Below are positions 1 through 9,857 of a DNA stretch of 64,000 nucleotides, one piece after another; positions within the stretch are counted from its first letter, which is position 1; every line of letters begins with the position of its first letter. The position numbers and the translations under genes are program-made. This DNA is from Novosphingobium mathurense (GTDB lineage Bacteria > Pseudomonadota > Alphaproteobacteria > Sphingomonadales > Sphingomonadaceae): positions 207,012 to 271,011 of the forward strand of contig NZ_FVZE01000006.1 of the NCBI RefSeq assembly GCF_900168325.1. Direction: 5' to 3'. The notes under the pieces were generated by a model. That model worked only from the letters and a program-made list of their open reading frames with translations, was not told the origin of the DNA and made no database searches.

Positions 1-1533
<1,533 letters not shown>

Positions 1534-1562
1534 TGCCTTCGGCCCGGGCCTTATCGGGCTTG

Positions 1563-1606
1563 CCGGTGCCGGTCTTCTCTCTCCACCAGCCAACGACCGG
1601 CACCGG
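1563..1606. terminator. Hairpin between aldehyde dehydrogenase and DUF779 gene
   Basis: A perfect 12-bp inverted repeat (1563-1574 with 1595-1606, CCGGTGCCGGTC arms) has a 20-nt loop. It lies in the 124-bp gap after the dehydrogenase. There is no clear T-run after it, so it may be an attenuator or an mRNA-stabilising stem and not a classical terminator. Confidence 0.45.
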
Positions 1607-1657
1607 AACCTCTGCAACGGCGGGTGGCCATGCGGCCATCCGTCGCCTTTTCGCGTC

Positions 1658-2077
1658 ATGAGCGCCCCCGTGCCACCGCGCATCCTTGCCACGCCAGAGG
1701 CCGAGGCGTGGATCGAGCGGCTGCGCGCCAGGCATGGCGATCTCATGTTCCACCAGTCGGGCGGGTGCTGCGACGGATCTGCGCCGATGTGCTTTCCCGC
1801 CGGCGAGTTCCGCGTCGGCGGGCAGGATGTGCTGCTGGGCACGCTGACGGGCGACACCCCGGTCTGGATCGGCGCGGCGCAGTTCGAATACTGGCGCCAT
1901 ACGCAGGTCACCATCGACATCGTGCCGGGACGCGGATCGGGCATGAGCCTGGAAGCGCCCGAAGGCGTGCGATTCATCATCCGCTCGCGCGTGTTCAGCG
2001 ATGCCGAGGCCGAGGCGCTGGCGGCAGCGGGAGAGCCCCGCCGCGGCGATGCGCCGCCGACAGGCGCAAGCGGATAG
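1658..2077 (+). CDS. DUF779 family protein
   Basis: A 139-residue soluble protein with the family hallmarks: a Cys-rich motif, GGCCDGSAPMC, near residues 29-39, and a C-terminal block with VPGRGSGMSLE. DUF779 proteins are commonly encoded beside ExaC-type aldehyde dehydrogenases, as here, but their biochemical role is unknown. The clustered Cys residues could bind a metal or undergo thiol chemistry; that is inference. Translation from the ATG at 1658 gives the family's usual length. Confidence 0.85.
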   Translation: MSAPVPPRILATPEAEAWIERLRARHGDLMFHQSGGCCDGSAPMCFPAGEFRVGGQDVLLGTLTGDTPVWIGAAQFEYWRHTQVTIDIVPGRGSGMSLEAPEGVRFIIRSRVFSDAEAEALAAAGEPRRGDAPPTGASG

Positions 2078-2091
2078 AACCGACAGGAATG

Positions 2092-2137
2092 CCCGAATTT
2101 CCTTGGCGGTCCGTCGGCAAGGCCCTAGAAATTCGGG
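2092..2137. repeat. Inverted repeat ahead of the FIST gene
   Basis: CCCGAATTTC at 2092-2101 is perfectly complementary to GAAATTCGGG at 2128-2137. An inner, weaker pairing (CCTTG with CAAGG) extends the stem. It sits in the gap between the DUF779 stop and the FIST start, about 50 bp before the FIST ribosome site. It could be a regulator site or an RNA stem controlling the sensor operon. Confidence 0.5.
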
Positions 2138-2188
2138 AGATCGGCACTCGCTCGCAAGACAGAAGCGGGGCCGATGGGAGACAGGCGA

Positions 2189-3340
2189 ATGGACATGGAA
2201 GTGCAGCATGGCAAGGATCGGCTGGTGGCCAGCACCTCGCGCGCCGAGGATCCGGTGGCGGCCGTGGCCGAACTTGTCGAAGGGCTGGAGGGGTGCGAAC
2301 TGGCTGGCGGTCTGCTGTTCTGTTCGCACCGCTACCCGCGCGACGACCTCGCCCGCGAACTGGGCCGGGCACTGCCGGGTGTTCCGCTGGTCGGCTGTAC
2401 CAGCGCGGGGGAACTGACCGATCGCGGCTATGACACCGACAGTCTGTTGCTGATCGGCTTTCCGGCCTCCAGCTTCTCGATGGCGGCGCTGCGCTTCGAC
2501 GATCTCGACCATTTCGATCCGCGGGCGGCGCAAGGCGCGATCCGCCAGCTCGTTTCGGGCGCGCGGCTGGATCATGGCGCGGCCGGCGATCTGCACCAGG
2601 TCGCGCTGTTCTTCGTCGATGGCCTTTCGCACCGCGAGGAACTGCTGACGATGACGGCGCAACACGCGCTGGGCGATGTCCAGCTGATCGGCGGGTCGAG
2701 CGGAGACGACCTTGCCTTTGCCGAGACCGCGGTGCTGCACGAGGGTGAATTCCATTCCGATGCGGCAGTGATCGCGTTGCTCACCAGCAGGCGGCCGATG
2801 CACGTCTTCAGCGCCAGCCACTACCAGCCGGGTCCGGCCAAGATGGTGATTACGGAAGCCGATCCGGAAACGCGCACGGTCTACGAGATCAACGCCGCGC
2901 CTGCTGCGGAAGAATACCGGCGGCTGGCCGGCAGCCCGGCCGAGACGCTCGACGTCCATTTCTTCGCCGCCCATCCGCCGATGGTGCGCACCGGCGGGCA
3001 GTACCATGTGCGCTCGATCCAGTCGGCCAACCCCGACGGCAGCCTGACTTTCTATTGCGCCATCGATACCGGGGTGGTCCTGACCATCGGCGAGCCGGTC
3101 GACCGCATTGCGTGGCTGCGCGAACTGTTCGGCAAGGTCGGCGCGCGGGTCGGCGAAATCGACCACATCATCGGTTTCGACTGCGTTCTCAACCGGCTGG
3201 ATGCCGAGGACCGCCAGATCTCGCGCGAGATATCCGGGCTCTATTCCGAGTTCAACGTGCTGGGCTTCAGCACCTATGGCGAGCAGTTCCTGGCCGCGCA
3301 CATGAACCAGACTTTCAGCGGCCTGGCGATCGGGCGGTGA
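2189..3340 (+). CDS. FIST-domain sensory protein (NosP-like)
   Basis: A soluble sensor with an N-terminal FIST domain and a C-terminal FIST_C domain over about 383 residues. The family includes NosP, a haem protein that senses nitric oxide and controls the kinase NahK encoded beside it in Pseudomonas aeruginosa. Here the gene directly overlaps or abuts a NahK/ErcS'-like hybrid kinase, which strongly suggests the same pairing. Start: the ATG at 2189 has GGGAG about 8 nt upstream; the ATG at 2174 would add five residues and has no ribosome site. Whether it binds haem cannot be read from the sequence alone. Confidence 0.85.
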   Translation: MDMEVQHGKDRLVASTSRAEDPVAAVAELVEGLEGCELAGGLLFCSHRYPRDDLARELGRALPGVPLVGCTSAGELTDRGYDTDSLLLIGFPASSFSMAALRFDDLDHFDPRAAQGAIRQLVSGARLDHGAAGDLHQVALFFVDGLSHREELLTMTAQHALGDVQLIGGSSGDDLAFAETAVLHEGEFHSDAAVIALLTSRRPMHVFSASHYQPGPAKMVITEADPETRTVYEINAAPAAEEYRRLAGSPAETLDVHFFAAHPPMVRTGGQYHVRSIQSANPDGSLTFYCAIDTGVVLTIGEPVDRIAWLRELFGKVGARVGEIDHIIGFDCVLNRLDAEDRQISREISGLYSEFNVLGFSTYGEQFLAAHMNQTFSGLAIGR

Positions 3341-3345
3341 CGGCG

Positions 3346-5547
3346 ATGGGCACAGCGGCGGATACCGGCGAGGTGGAAGAGCTGAAGCTGCGGATTGCCC
3401 GTCTGGAAAAGATCAATGCTGCGCTGATGGACCGGGTCGAGCGCTCGACCGACATTCAGGGCGGGGCCTTCTCGATGTTCGAGACGGCGATTTCCCTGGA
3501 GGCCATGGTGCGCGACCGCACCGGGGCACTCGAGGAAGCGCTCGGTCGCCTCAACGATGCGAATGCCGAACTGGCGGCCGCCCATGCCGCTGCAACATCG
3601 GCGCGAACCCTTCTGCGCGATGCGATCGAGTCCCTGAGCGACGGCTTCGCGCTGTTCGGCAGCGACGACCGCATGATCCTGTGCAACCGCGCCTTCCTGA
3701 AGATCTTTCCCTATTTCGAGGACATCAGCGATGCCGCGCCGGAGTTCTCGCAATTGGCCTCGCATCTTGCCCAGTCGGGCGCGGCCTTGGCGTCGCGCGA
3801 TGCGCCCGAGCGTTGGCTGCAGGACCGGGTGGCGCGCCATCGCCTGGCGCAGGGCGCGCATGTGCAGGCGCTGTCGGACGGGCGCTGGATCCAGATCAAC
3901 GAACTCAAGACCAGCGACGGCGGCACCGTCGGGATCTACACCGACATCACCTCGGTCAAGGCCGAGGACGCCCGGCAGCGCGCCCGCGAACTGGCCGAAC
4001 GCAACCTCGCGCTGCAGGCCACGCTCGATACCCTGTCCGAAGGCGTCTGCCTGTTCGATCCGCAGCGGCGGCTGCAGGCGTGGAACGAGGGCATGCTGAC
4101 GATCCTCGGGCTTGGCACGGATGCGCCGGGCAACGGTCTCGACAACCACGCTGCGCTCTCCGAATGGTGCATCCTCAAGCTCGGCCTCGACCGGCCCGAC
4201 GCTCTCGACTGGCGCGAGGGCGGGGCCGCGCAGGTGGCGACCCAGTGCATGATCGGCGAGCGGCATTTCACCGTGCGATCGGTTCCGCTCAAGAACGGCG
4301 GCATGGTCTTCACTTTCGACGACATAACCGACCGCGTGCGGTTCCAGCGCTCGCTGACCGAGACGGCCGAGACGCTTGAACGCCGGGTCGCCGAACGCAC
4401 TGCCGAACTCGTCGACCTCAACCGGCAGCTCGTCGAGGCGAAGAACGAGGCGGAGACGGCCAACCGTTCGAAGACCAGCTTCATTGCCGCGGCCAGCCAT
4501 GACCTGCTCCAGCCGCTCAATGCCGCGCGACTGTTCGTTTCGGCGATGGACGGGCATGACATGCCGGCCAAGTCGCACAGCCTCGTGCAGCAGGCATCGA
4601 CCGCGCTGGACTCGGTGGAGGACCTGCTCGAAGCGCTGTTCGAGATCTCGCGTCTCGACGCCGGGGCGATCCAGCCCGAGTTCACCGATCTCTCGCTCGA
4701 CCAGATCCTGCGCGCCTTGCGCATAGAGTTCGCCCCGCTGGCGCAGGCGGGCAACCTTGTCTTCGATGTCCCCGAAACGGAGCTGTGGGTGCGCAGCGAC
4801 CATCGCCTGCTGCGCCGCGTACTGCAGAATTTCGTGTCGAACGCGATCCGCTACACCGAAGAGGGCAGCGTTGCGGTGGAGCTGACGCTGGAGGGCGATC
4901 ACGTCGTCGTTACCGTGCGGGACACCGGGCCCGGCATTGCCGCATCCGACCGCGACGAGATCTTCGAGGAGTTTCGCCGCATCGGCAAGACGCAGAAAAT
5001 CCCGGGCAAGGGGCTGGGCCTTGCCATCGTGCGGCGCGTCACGACGATGCTGGGCCACGAGATCGGCCTGGAAACGGCGCCCGGAGAAGGGGCGGCGTTC
5101 TCGATCCGCCTGCCGCGCGCGGAACCGGCCGCACTGCCGACCGAAGCGCGGCCTGCCGCCGTGAACGGCTCCGGCGAAGCCGGGGGCCTAGTGCTCGTCG
5201 TCGACAACGACCCGGCGATCCTGTCCGGCATGGAAGCCCTGCTGGAGAACTGGGGGCTCGATGTCGTCGCCGTCGGCGATCCGCAGGACCCGGCTGCGCT
5301 GGCTGCGCTGCAGCAGGGGCCGGCCATGCTGATCGTCGACTACCACCTCGATGACGAGGTGACCGGCGATGTCGCGGTTGCCCAGCTGCGCGAGAAAGCA
5401 GGCTCGCAAGTACCGGCGATGGTAATTACGGCAGACCGCGGCGAGGAGACCAAGGCGCAGCTTGCCGGCCTGTCGCTTCCGGTCCTGCACAAGCCGGTGA
5501 AACCTGCGCAGTTGCGGGCCCTGTTGCGCCAGCTTGAGGTGATCTGA
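3346..5547 (+). CDS. Hybrid histidine kinase, NahK/ErcS'-like
   Basis: A cytoplasmic sensor kinase of about 733 residues without membrane segments. Order: N-terminal coiled coil, two PAS-like domains (roughly residues 85-200 and 215-330), a second coiled coil, HisKA with the phospho-acceptor His at about 385 (ASHDLLQPL), an HATPase_c domain (N box NFVSNAIRYT, G box DTGPGI), and a C-terminal receiver with Asp at about 665 (LIVDYHLDD). This is the layout of NahK/ErcS', which acts in the Pseudomonas ethanol-oxidation and NO-response network. The start may be the GTG at 3337, overlapping the FIST stop, or the ATG at 3346. Probable partners are the FIST protein upstream and the response regulator downstream. 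Confidence 0.88.
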   Translation: MGTAADTGEVEELKLRIARLEKINAALMDRVERSTDIQGGAFSMFETAISLEAMVRDRTGALEEALGRLNDANAELAAAHAAATSARTLLRDAIESLSDGFALFGSDDRMILCNRAFLKIFPYFEDISDAAPEFSQLASHLAQSGAALASRDAPERWLQDRVARHRLAQGAHVQALSDGRWIQINELKTSDGGTVGIYTDITSVKAEDARQRARELAERNLALQATLDTLSEGVCLFDPQRRLQAWNEGMLTILGLGTDAPGNGLDNHAALSEWCILKLGLDRPDALDWREGGAAQVATQCMIGERHFTVRSVPLKNGGMVFTFDDITDRVRFQRSLTETAETLERRVAERTAELVDLNRQLVEAKNEAETANRSKTSFIAAASHDLLQPLNAARLFVSAMDGHDMPAKSHSLVQQASTALDSVEDLLEALFEISRLDAGAIQPEFTDLSLDQILRALRIEFAPLAQAGNLVFDVPETELWVRSDHRLLRRVLQNFVSNAIRYTEEGSVAVELTLEGDHVVVTVRDTGPGIAASDRDEIFEEFRRIGKTQKIPGKGLGLAIVRRVTTMLGHEIGLETAPGEGAAFSIRLPRAEPAALPTEARPAAVNGSGEAGGLVLVVDNDPAILSGMEALLENWGLDVVAVGDPQDPAALAALQQGPAMLIVDYHLDDEVTGDVAVAQLREKAGSQVPAMVITADRGEETKAQLAGLSLPVLHKPVKPAQLRALLRQLEVI

Positions 5548-5597
5548 AAAGGCGCGGTTCGTCGAAGGACGGGGGTCTTGGCGCTATCTGACGCCGA

Positions 5598-6248
5598 TCA
5601 CCCCCTGAAACCGACCTTGCCGGCCATGATCACCGCCTGTGTGCGGCTGAAGACGTTCATTTTCTGCAGTATCGCGGAGACGTGGGCCTTCACCGTCGTC
5701 ATCGAGACGTCCAGCTCGTAGGCGATCTGCTTGTTCAGCCGCCCGGCGACGAGATGGCCAAGGACGACGCGCTGCTGCGGGGTGAGGCTGTCGATGCGCG
5801 CGCGGATGAGGTCTTCTTCCGCGGCTTGCGTATCGTCGACCTCCAGTTCGGGCATGTAGATCTCTCCGGAGAGGACCTGTTGCAGGGCATCGACGATCGC
5901 GGCGCGCTTCAGTGACTTTGGCACGAAGCCCGCTGCGCCGGCGGCCAATGCATCGCGCACCACGTTGCGGTCGCACACGCCCGAGACCATCACGACGGGG
6001 GTCGCGGGAAAGTCGTCGCGCAGGCGCTCCAGTCCGGAAAGGTGCGAGACGTCGGGGATGTTGAGGTCGAGCAGCATCAGATCGACGTCGCCCGATGCCG
6101 AGAGCACCTGCAGGGCGCTCTCCAGACAATCCGCCTCGAGGATCTCACAATCCGGGAAGGTATCGTCGAAGATCGAGCGCAGTCCGTCACGGACCAGCGA
6201 ATGGTCGTCGACGATCAGGACGCGGTCCGGTGCGGTGAACTCTTCCAT
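5598..6248 (-). CDS. LuxR/NarL-family response regulator (AgmR/EraR-like)
   Basis: A two-domain transcription regulator: a receiver with the acidic pair IVDDH and phospho-acceptor Asp in LLDLNIP (about residue 61), then a LuxR helix-turn-helix (LTPQQRVVLGHLVAGRLNKQ onwards). It lies downstream of the PQQ dehydrogenase on the same strand and converges with the hybrid kinase gene, so it is the likely output of that kinase and the likely activator of this locus, as AgmR/EraR is in Pseudomonas. Start: the ATG at 6248 has AGGGA about 8 nt upstream; an upstream ATG at 6278 would add ten residues. It ends GKVGFRG. Confidence 0.9.
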   Translation of the reverse strand: MEEFTAPDRVLIVDDHSLVRDGLRSIFDDTFPDCEILEADCLESALQVLSASGDVDLMLLDLNIPDVSHLSGLERLRDDFPATPVVMVSGVCDRNVVRDALAAGAAGFVPKSLKRAAIVDALQQVLSGEIYMPELEVDDTQAAEEDLIRARIDSLTPQQRVVLGHLVAGRLNKQIAYELDVSMTTVKAHVSAILQKMNVFSRTQAVIMAGKVGFRG

Positions 6249-6299
6249 GGTTCTGTCCCTGGCGACCAATATGCTCATGAAGTTAACCCGGGGAGGTTG

Positions 6300-6326
6300 G
6301 GCGCGCCAGTCCCGGACTGGCGCGCC
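6300..6326 (-). terminator. Strong hairpin between PQQ dehydrogenase and regulator genes
   Basis: A perfect 12-bp stem (GGCGCGCCAGTC at 6300-6311 with 6315-6326) with a 3-nt loop lies 18 bp after the dehydrogenase stop and upstream of the regulator. It lacks a T-run on the minus strand. It probably limits read-through from the highly expressed dehydrogenase into the regulator or protects the transcript end. Confidence 0.6.
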
Positions 6327-6344
6327 GGTTGCCGTGCTGACCGC

Positions 6345-8087
6345 TTACTTGGGCAGCTTGAACACCCAGAGCATGCCGCCCTGGCTGATTTCCTTGAACG
6401 TCTTGGCGACTTCGCCGCCCCAGAGCGGCACCGCGCCGCCCCAGCCTGACATCACCGCGACGTACTGTTCGCCGTCCTGCATCCAGGTGATCGGCGAGCC
6501 GACGACGCCCGAGCCGGTCTGGAACTTCCACAGTTCCTTGCCGGTCTTCGCGTCGAAGGCCTTGAGGTAGCCCTCCGGCGTGCCGGTGAAGACGAGGTTG
6601 CCGTGCGTGGTCAGCACGCCGCCCCACAGCGGCGCCGCGTTCTTGTATTCCCACACGATCTTGCCGGTCTTCGGGTCCATCGCACGCAGGGCGCCGATGT
6701 GGTCTTCGGCGATCGGCCTGATGGTAAAGCCCGCGCCGAGGTAGGCCGCGCCCTTCTTGTAGGCGATCGGTTCGTTCCAGATGTCCATGCCCCAGTCGTT
6801 GGAGGGCACGTAGAACAGGCCGGTATCCTGCGAATAGGCCATCGGCATCCAGTTCTTGCCGCCCAGGAACGAGGGCGAGGCGAACACCGACTTGCCCTTG
6901 TCCGGACCGGCCGGTGCGCCGGGACGGTTGGCATCGACGTAGTTGGGACGGCCGGTCTTGAGGTTGATGCCGTTCGCCCAGGTCGTCTCCATCACGAACT
7001 TGTGCGCGCCCAGAAGCTTGCCGTTGCTGCGGTCGAGCACATAGAAATAGCCGTTGCGGTCGGCCTTGGCGCCCAGCTTCATCGGCTTGCCGTTCATCGT
7101 CGCGTCGAAGGGAATGAATTCGTTGACGCCGTCGAAGTCCCAGCCGTCGTGCGGGGTGGTCTGGTAGTGCCACTTTATCACGCCGGTATCGGCGTCGATG
7201 GCCAGGGTGGAACTGGTATAGAGGTTGTCGCCCGGGCGCAGGTGGCTGTTCCACGGGGCCGGGTTGCCGGTGCCGAAGAACAGCAGGTTGGTGCCCGGGT
7301 CATAGGTGCCCCCCAGCCATGTGGCGCCGCCGCCCGTCTTCCACATGTCGCCCGGCCAGGTCGCGCCGGTCTTGCCGGTCACGCCGTTTTCCCTGCCGTT
7401 GAGCATGCCCATGTGGCCTTCGATGGTCGGGCGCGACCAGATCAGCTCGCCGGTGTCGACGTTGCGCGCCTGCACTTCGCCGATGATCCCGAATTCGCCG
7501 CCGGAATTGCCGGTGATGACCATGTCCTTGACGATCAGCGGGGCGGCGGTGGCCGAGTAGCCGGCCTGATAATCGGCGAGCTTCTTGTTCCACACGACCT
7601 TGCCGGTCTCGCGGTTGAGCGCGATGAGGTGCGCATCGAGTGTGGCGAAGATCACCTTGTCGCCGTGGATCGCGGCGCCGCGGTTCACGACGTCGCAGCA
7701 CGGCATGATCGCATCGGGCAGGCGGGCGTTGTATTCCCACTTCTTCTCGCCGGTGCGCGCGTCGAAGGCGAAGAGGCGCGAATAGGAACCGGTGACGTAG
7801 ATGGTGCCGTCATAGACCAGCGGCTGGGCTTCCTGCCCGCGCTGCTTTTCCCCGCCGAGCGAGGCCGCGAAGGCCGGCACGAGCTTGCTGACATTGTCGG
7901 CGTTGAGCGTGTCCAGCGGCGAGAAGCGCTGCTGCCACGGCCCCAGGCCGTAGCTGAGAACGTCGCCGGTGGATTCAGCATCGTTCATGAGGTCGGCGCT
8001 GGTCGGTCCGGCCGCGTGGAGCGGTACGGCTATCGTACTGCCAGCCGCGGCGAGCACCGCGATGAGTTTTGAGAAACGCCGCTTCAT
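6345..8087 (-). CDS. PQQ-dependent alcohol dehydrogenase with lanthanide-type metal site
   Basis: A periplasmic quinoprotein of 580 residues, an eight-bladed propeller with no C-terminal haem domain (type I). It oxidises a primary alcohol and passes electrons to a cytochrome c. A signal peptide ends near LHAAG (about residue 26). The vicinal disulfide is Cys130-Cys131 (MPCCD). Metal and catalytic residues by family alignment are Glu198, Asn275 and Asp317 (GWDFDG). Asp319, two residues after the catalytic Asp, is the extra acidic ligand that marks lanthanide-using enzymes such as XoxF, ExaF and PedH; calcium enzymes carry Ala, Ser or Thr there. GGAGG lies ahead of the ATG. Its own upstream region of about 260 bp carries the shared 14-bp motif. 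Confidence 0.93.
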   Translation of the reverse strand: MKRRFSKLIAVLAAAGSTIAVPLHAAGPTSADLMNDAESTGDVLSYGLGPWQQRFSPLDTLNADNVSKLVPAFAASLGGEKQRGQEAQPLVYDGTIYVTGSYSRLFAFDARTGEKKWEYNARLPDAIMPCCDVVNRGAAIHGDKVIFATLDAHLIALNRETGKVVWNKKLADYQAGYSATAAPLIVKDMVITGNSGGEFGIIGEVQARNVDTGELIWSRPTIEGHMGMLNGRENGVTGKTGATWPGDMWKTGGGATWLGGTYDPGTNLLFFGTGNPAPWNSHLRPGDNLYTSSTLAIDADTGVIKWHYQTTPHDGWDFDGVNEFIPFDATMNGKPMKLGAKADRNGYFYVLDRSNGKLLGAHKFVMETTWANGINLKTGRPNYVDANRPGAPAGPDKGKSVFASPSFLGGKNWMPMAYSQDTGLFYVPSNDWGMDIWNEPIAYKKGAAYLGAGFTIRPIAEDHIGALRAMDPKTGKIVWEYKNAAPLWGGVLTTHGNLVFTGTPEGYLKAFDAKTGKELWKFQTGSGVVGSPITWMQDGEQYVAVMSGWGGAVPLWGGEVAKTFKEISQGGMLWVFKLPK

Positions 8088-8188
8088 CCTATCCCTCCTT
8101 GTTGCTTATGCGCCGAGTTCAGGTGCCGGTAATCGACCTGTTGCCCCCGGACGTCGAAAGTCAGCCTAGTCGTTGGAGAGGGGCGGAC

Positions 8189-8202
8189 AATTGAACCTTG
8201 GG
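8189..8202 (-). promoter_or_regulatory. Shared 14-bp motif, copy A (alcohol dehydrogenase)
   Basis: On the minus strand it reads CCCAAGGTTCAATT, about 100 bp upstream of the PQQ dehydrogenase start. It fits the consensus CCANRGTNCAATW shared with four other sites in this window, apart from the first, more variable base. It is probably an operator or activator site of the alcohol-oxidation regulon. Confidence 0.6.
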
Positions 8203-8348
8203 ACAAGACGAGTGGGGTATGCGCATCTTCGGCAAAGCTTCGAAGGGCGCACCGCAAGGGCGGCCGGAAGCGGGCGGGTCACGCGGATGTCAGGTAAGGA
8301 TGCGGTTCGGGGGACGCCGGTCGCAGTCGGCGTCCCCGTCCCCCTGGT

Positions 8349-9242
8349 TCACGAAGCGGAGGGCTGGGCGGCAAGAGCCGGCTGCCACTCGACCCCGTGT
8401 CGAGCGAAGATCGTCTTCATCCGGCCGTCCGCGGCCATGGCCATGATCTCTTCCTCGAGGACGAAGCCGAGCGAGCGGCTGTTTTCCTTGACCGCGATGC
8501 CGATGTCCCAGCCCGGCGAGAGCATCGCGGGCAGCGGTCCCTTGCGCTTGCGGATCGCGGCATCGGGATGGTCGGCAAGCGCGGCCTCGATCTGCGCGCG
8601 GCTGGCGACGGCGAAGTCGGCCTTGTCCTCGCCCAGCGCCGCGACGGCGGCATAGCCGCTCGGCAGGTGGGTCACGTCCCTGGCAAGAATGCCGCCGAAG
8701 CTGCCCAGCAGGTAGAAGTCGGGGATCGAATCCAGTTCGGCCGCCAGTCGCTTGCCGTGCATCTGGACGGGTGGGGCCTCGCAATCGCCGATATCGGCCG
8801 CGCAGGCCGCGCCGAAGCTCTCGCGGTAATAGGGCGCCAGGAACACGACGTTATCCTCCTGCGCCATGATCTGGCGGTCGAACGGCACGTGCAGCATCAC
8901 GTCGCAGCGCTGGAAGCCCAGCAGGCCGCCGCGCCATACCACGTTGCGCAAGTCGTCCGACAGCTCCTCGTCGGCCGGGAACAGCGCGATGTCGGCGCGC
9001 ACGCCGAGGTGTTCGGCCAGCACGCGGGCGAGCTCGACATCGATCCCCGAGGGCGTGCCGTCCCGGTCCCACGACCAGGGCCGGTTGTCGGCATAGAGCC
9101 CGACGCGCAGCACGCCCAGTTCGCGGACTTTCTCCAGCGGGGCGGCGAGCAGGGGTGCCGGGCGCAGGGCGGCAGGCAGGGCGAGCGCGCCGAGCGCGCC
9201 CGCCAGCCCGGTCAGGAACGACCTGCGGCTGTCGCCTGCCAC
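8349..9242 (-). CDS. MoxJ/XoxJ-like periplasmic solute-binding-type protein
   Basis: A 297-residue protein of the quinoprotein-associated subgroup of bacterial solute-binding proteins, related to MxaJ/XoxJ, which are thought to help activate or assemble the PQQ dehydrogenase. The N-terminus has a twin-arginine signal (SRRSFLTG) and a hydrophobic stretch ending near LLAAP. The mature part opens with the family's ELGVLRVGLYADNRPWS-type strand and contains GIDVELARVLAEHLG. It follows the cytochrome c gene by only 3 bp, so the two are co-transcribed. No ABC transporter lies nearby, which agrees with a non-transport role. Confidence 0.86.
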   Translation of the reverse strand: MAGDSRRSFLTGLAGALGALALPAALRPAPLLAAPLEKVRELGVLRVGLYADNRPWSWDRDGTPSGIDVELARVLAEHLGVRADIALFPADEELSDDLRNVVWRGGLLGFQRCDVMLHVPFDRQIMAQEDNVVFLAPYYRESFGAACAADIGDCEAPPVQMHGKRLAAELDSIPDFYLLGSFGGILARDVTHLPSGYAAVAALGEDKADFAVASRAQIEAALADHPDAAIRKRKGPLPAMLSPGWDIGIAVKENSRSLGFVLEEEIMAMAADGRMKTIFARHGVEWQPALAAQPSAS

Positions 9243-9245
9243 CGG

Positions 9246-9689
9246 TCAGTCCTCGGTGTGCTGGGTTTCCAGCCAGGTGCGGATCGCCCAACCGGCCTTT
9301 TGCCCCAGCACATCGCCGAAGGGCGGCATATAGACCTTGCCGTCGTGGCTGGAGCCGTGGCGGAAGCGTTCGACGAACCATTCGTCTCCCGATGCACCCA
9401 GTTCGAGATAGCGCAGGTCCGGCGCGATACCGCCGGAAATCGCCTGCAGGCCGTGGCAGCGCGCGCAGTTCTGGCCATAGGCGGATTCGCCGATCTCGAT
9501 GGCCTTCGGGTTGCCGGTATAGGGGTTCTCTTCGAGCCAGTGGTCGTTGCCGCCGTCAATATCGGGCAGGGCGCTGGTGTCGACCGCCTGCGGGGTTACG
9601 TTACCGTGCGCATGGAGGTTGCCGGCGATGGAGAAGGAAGCGATGGCCGCCGCGCCAAGCAGGGCCGAGCGGCCGATTGTCAGTTTCAT
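9246..9689 (-). CDS. Periplasmic cytochrome c (XoxG/PedF-like electron acceptor)
   Basis: A single-haem c-type cytochrome of 147 residues. It has a signal peptide of about 27 residues (ending NLHAHG), a haem-binding CARCH with Cys75, Cys78 and His79, and a probable axial Met121 in VYMPPFG. Its place in one operon with the MoxJ-like gene and just upstream of the PQQ dehydrogenase fits the direct electron acceptor of that enzyme (cytochrome c550/XoxG role). Its promoter shares a divergent 168-bp region with the beta-propeller gene, and a motif copy faces it. Confidence 0.92.
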   Translation of the reverse strand: MKLTIGRSALLGAAAIASFSIAGNLHAHGNVTPQAVDTSALPDIDGGNDHWLEENPYTGNPKAIEIGESAYGQNCARCHGLQAISGGIAPDLRYLELGASGDEWFVERFRHGSSHDGKVYMPPFGDVLGQKAGWAIRTWLETQHTED

Positions 9690-9791
9690 GGTCAGTCATC
9701 CTCTGCGACTTGCGGCCTTGCGACTTCGGATTGCCTCCGGTTGCCGCCGCCTTGTTGCCGTTCTGGATAACCGAGAGCCGCCCGCCGCCCC

Positions 9792-9805
9792 AATTGGACT
9801 ATGGT
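9792..9805 (-). promoter_or_regulatory. Shared 14-bp motif, copy B' (cytochrome c operon)
   Basis: On the minus strand it reads ACCATAGTCCAATT, about 100 bp ahead of the cytochrome c start. It lies back to back with copy B in the divergent promoter region, so each gene has its own oriented copy. Confidence 0.6.
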
Positions 9806-9810
9806 ACCAG

Positions 9811-9824
9811 ACCAAGGTGCAATT
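9811..9824 (+). promoter_or_regulatory. Shared 14-bp motif, copy B (beta-propeller gene)
   Basis: It reads ACCAAGGTGCAATT, about 34 bp before the beta-propeller start and 5 bp from the oppositely oriented copy B'. Confidence 0.6.
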
Positions 9825-9857
9825 CCCCGCAGGCCGCCAGGTGGTAGGCTTGCCCCC

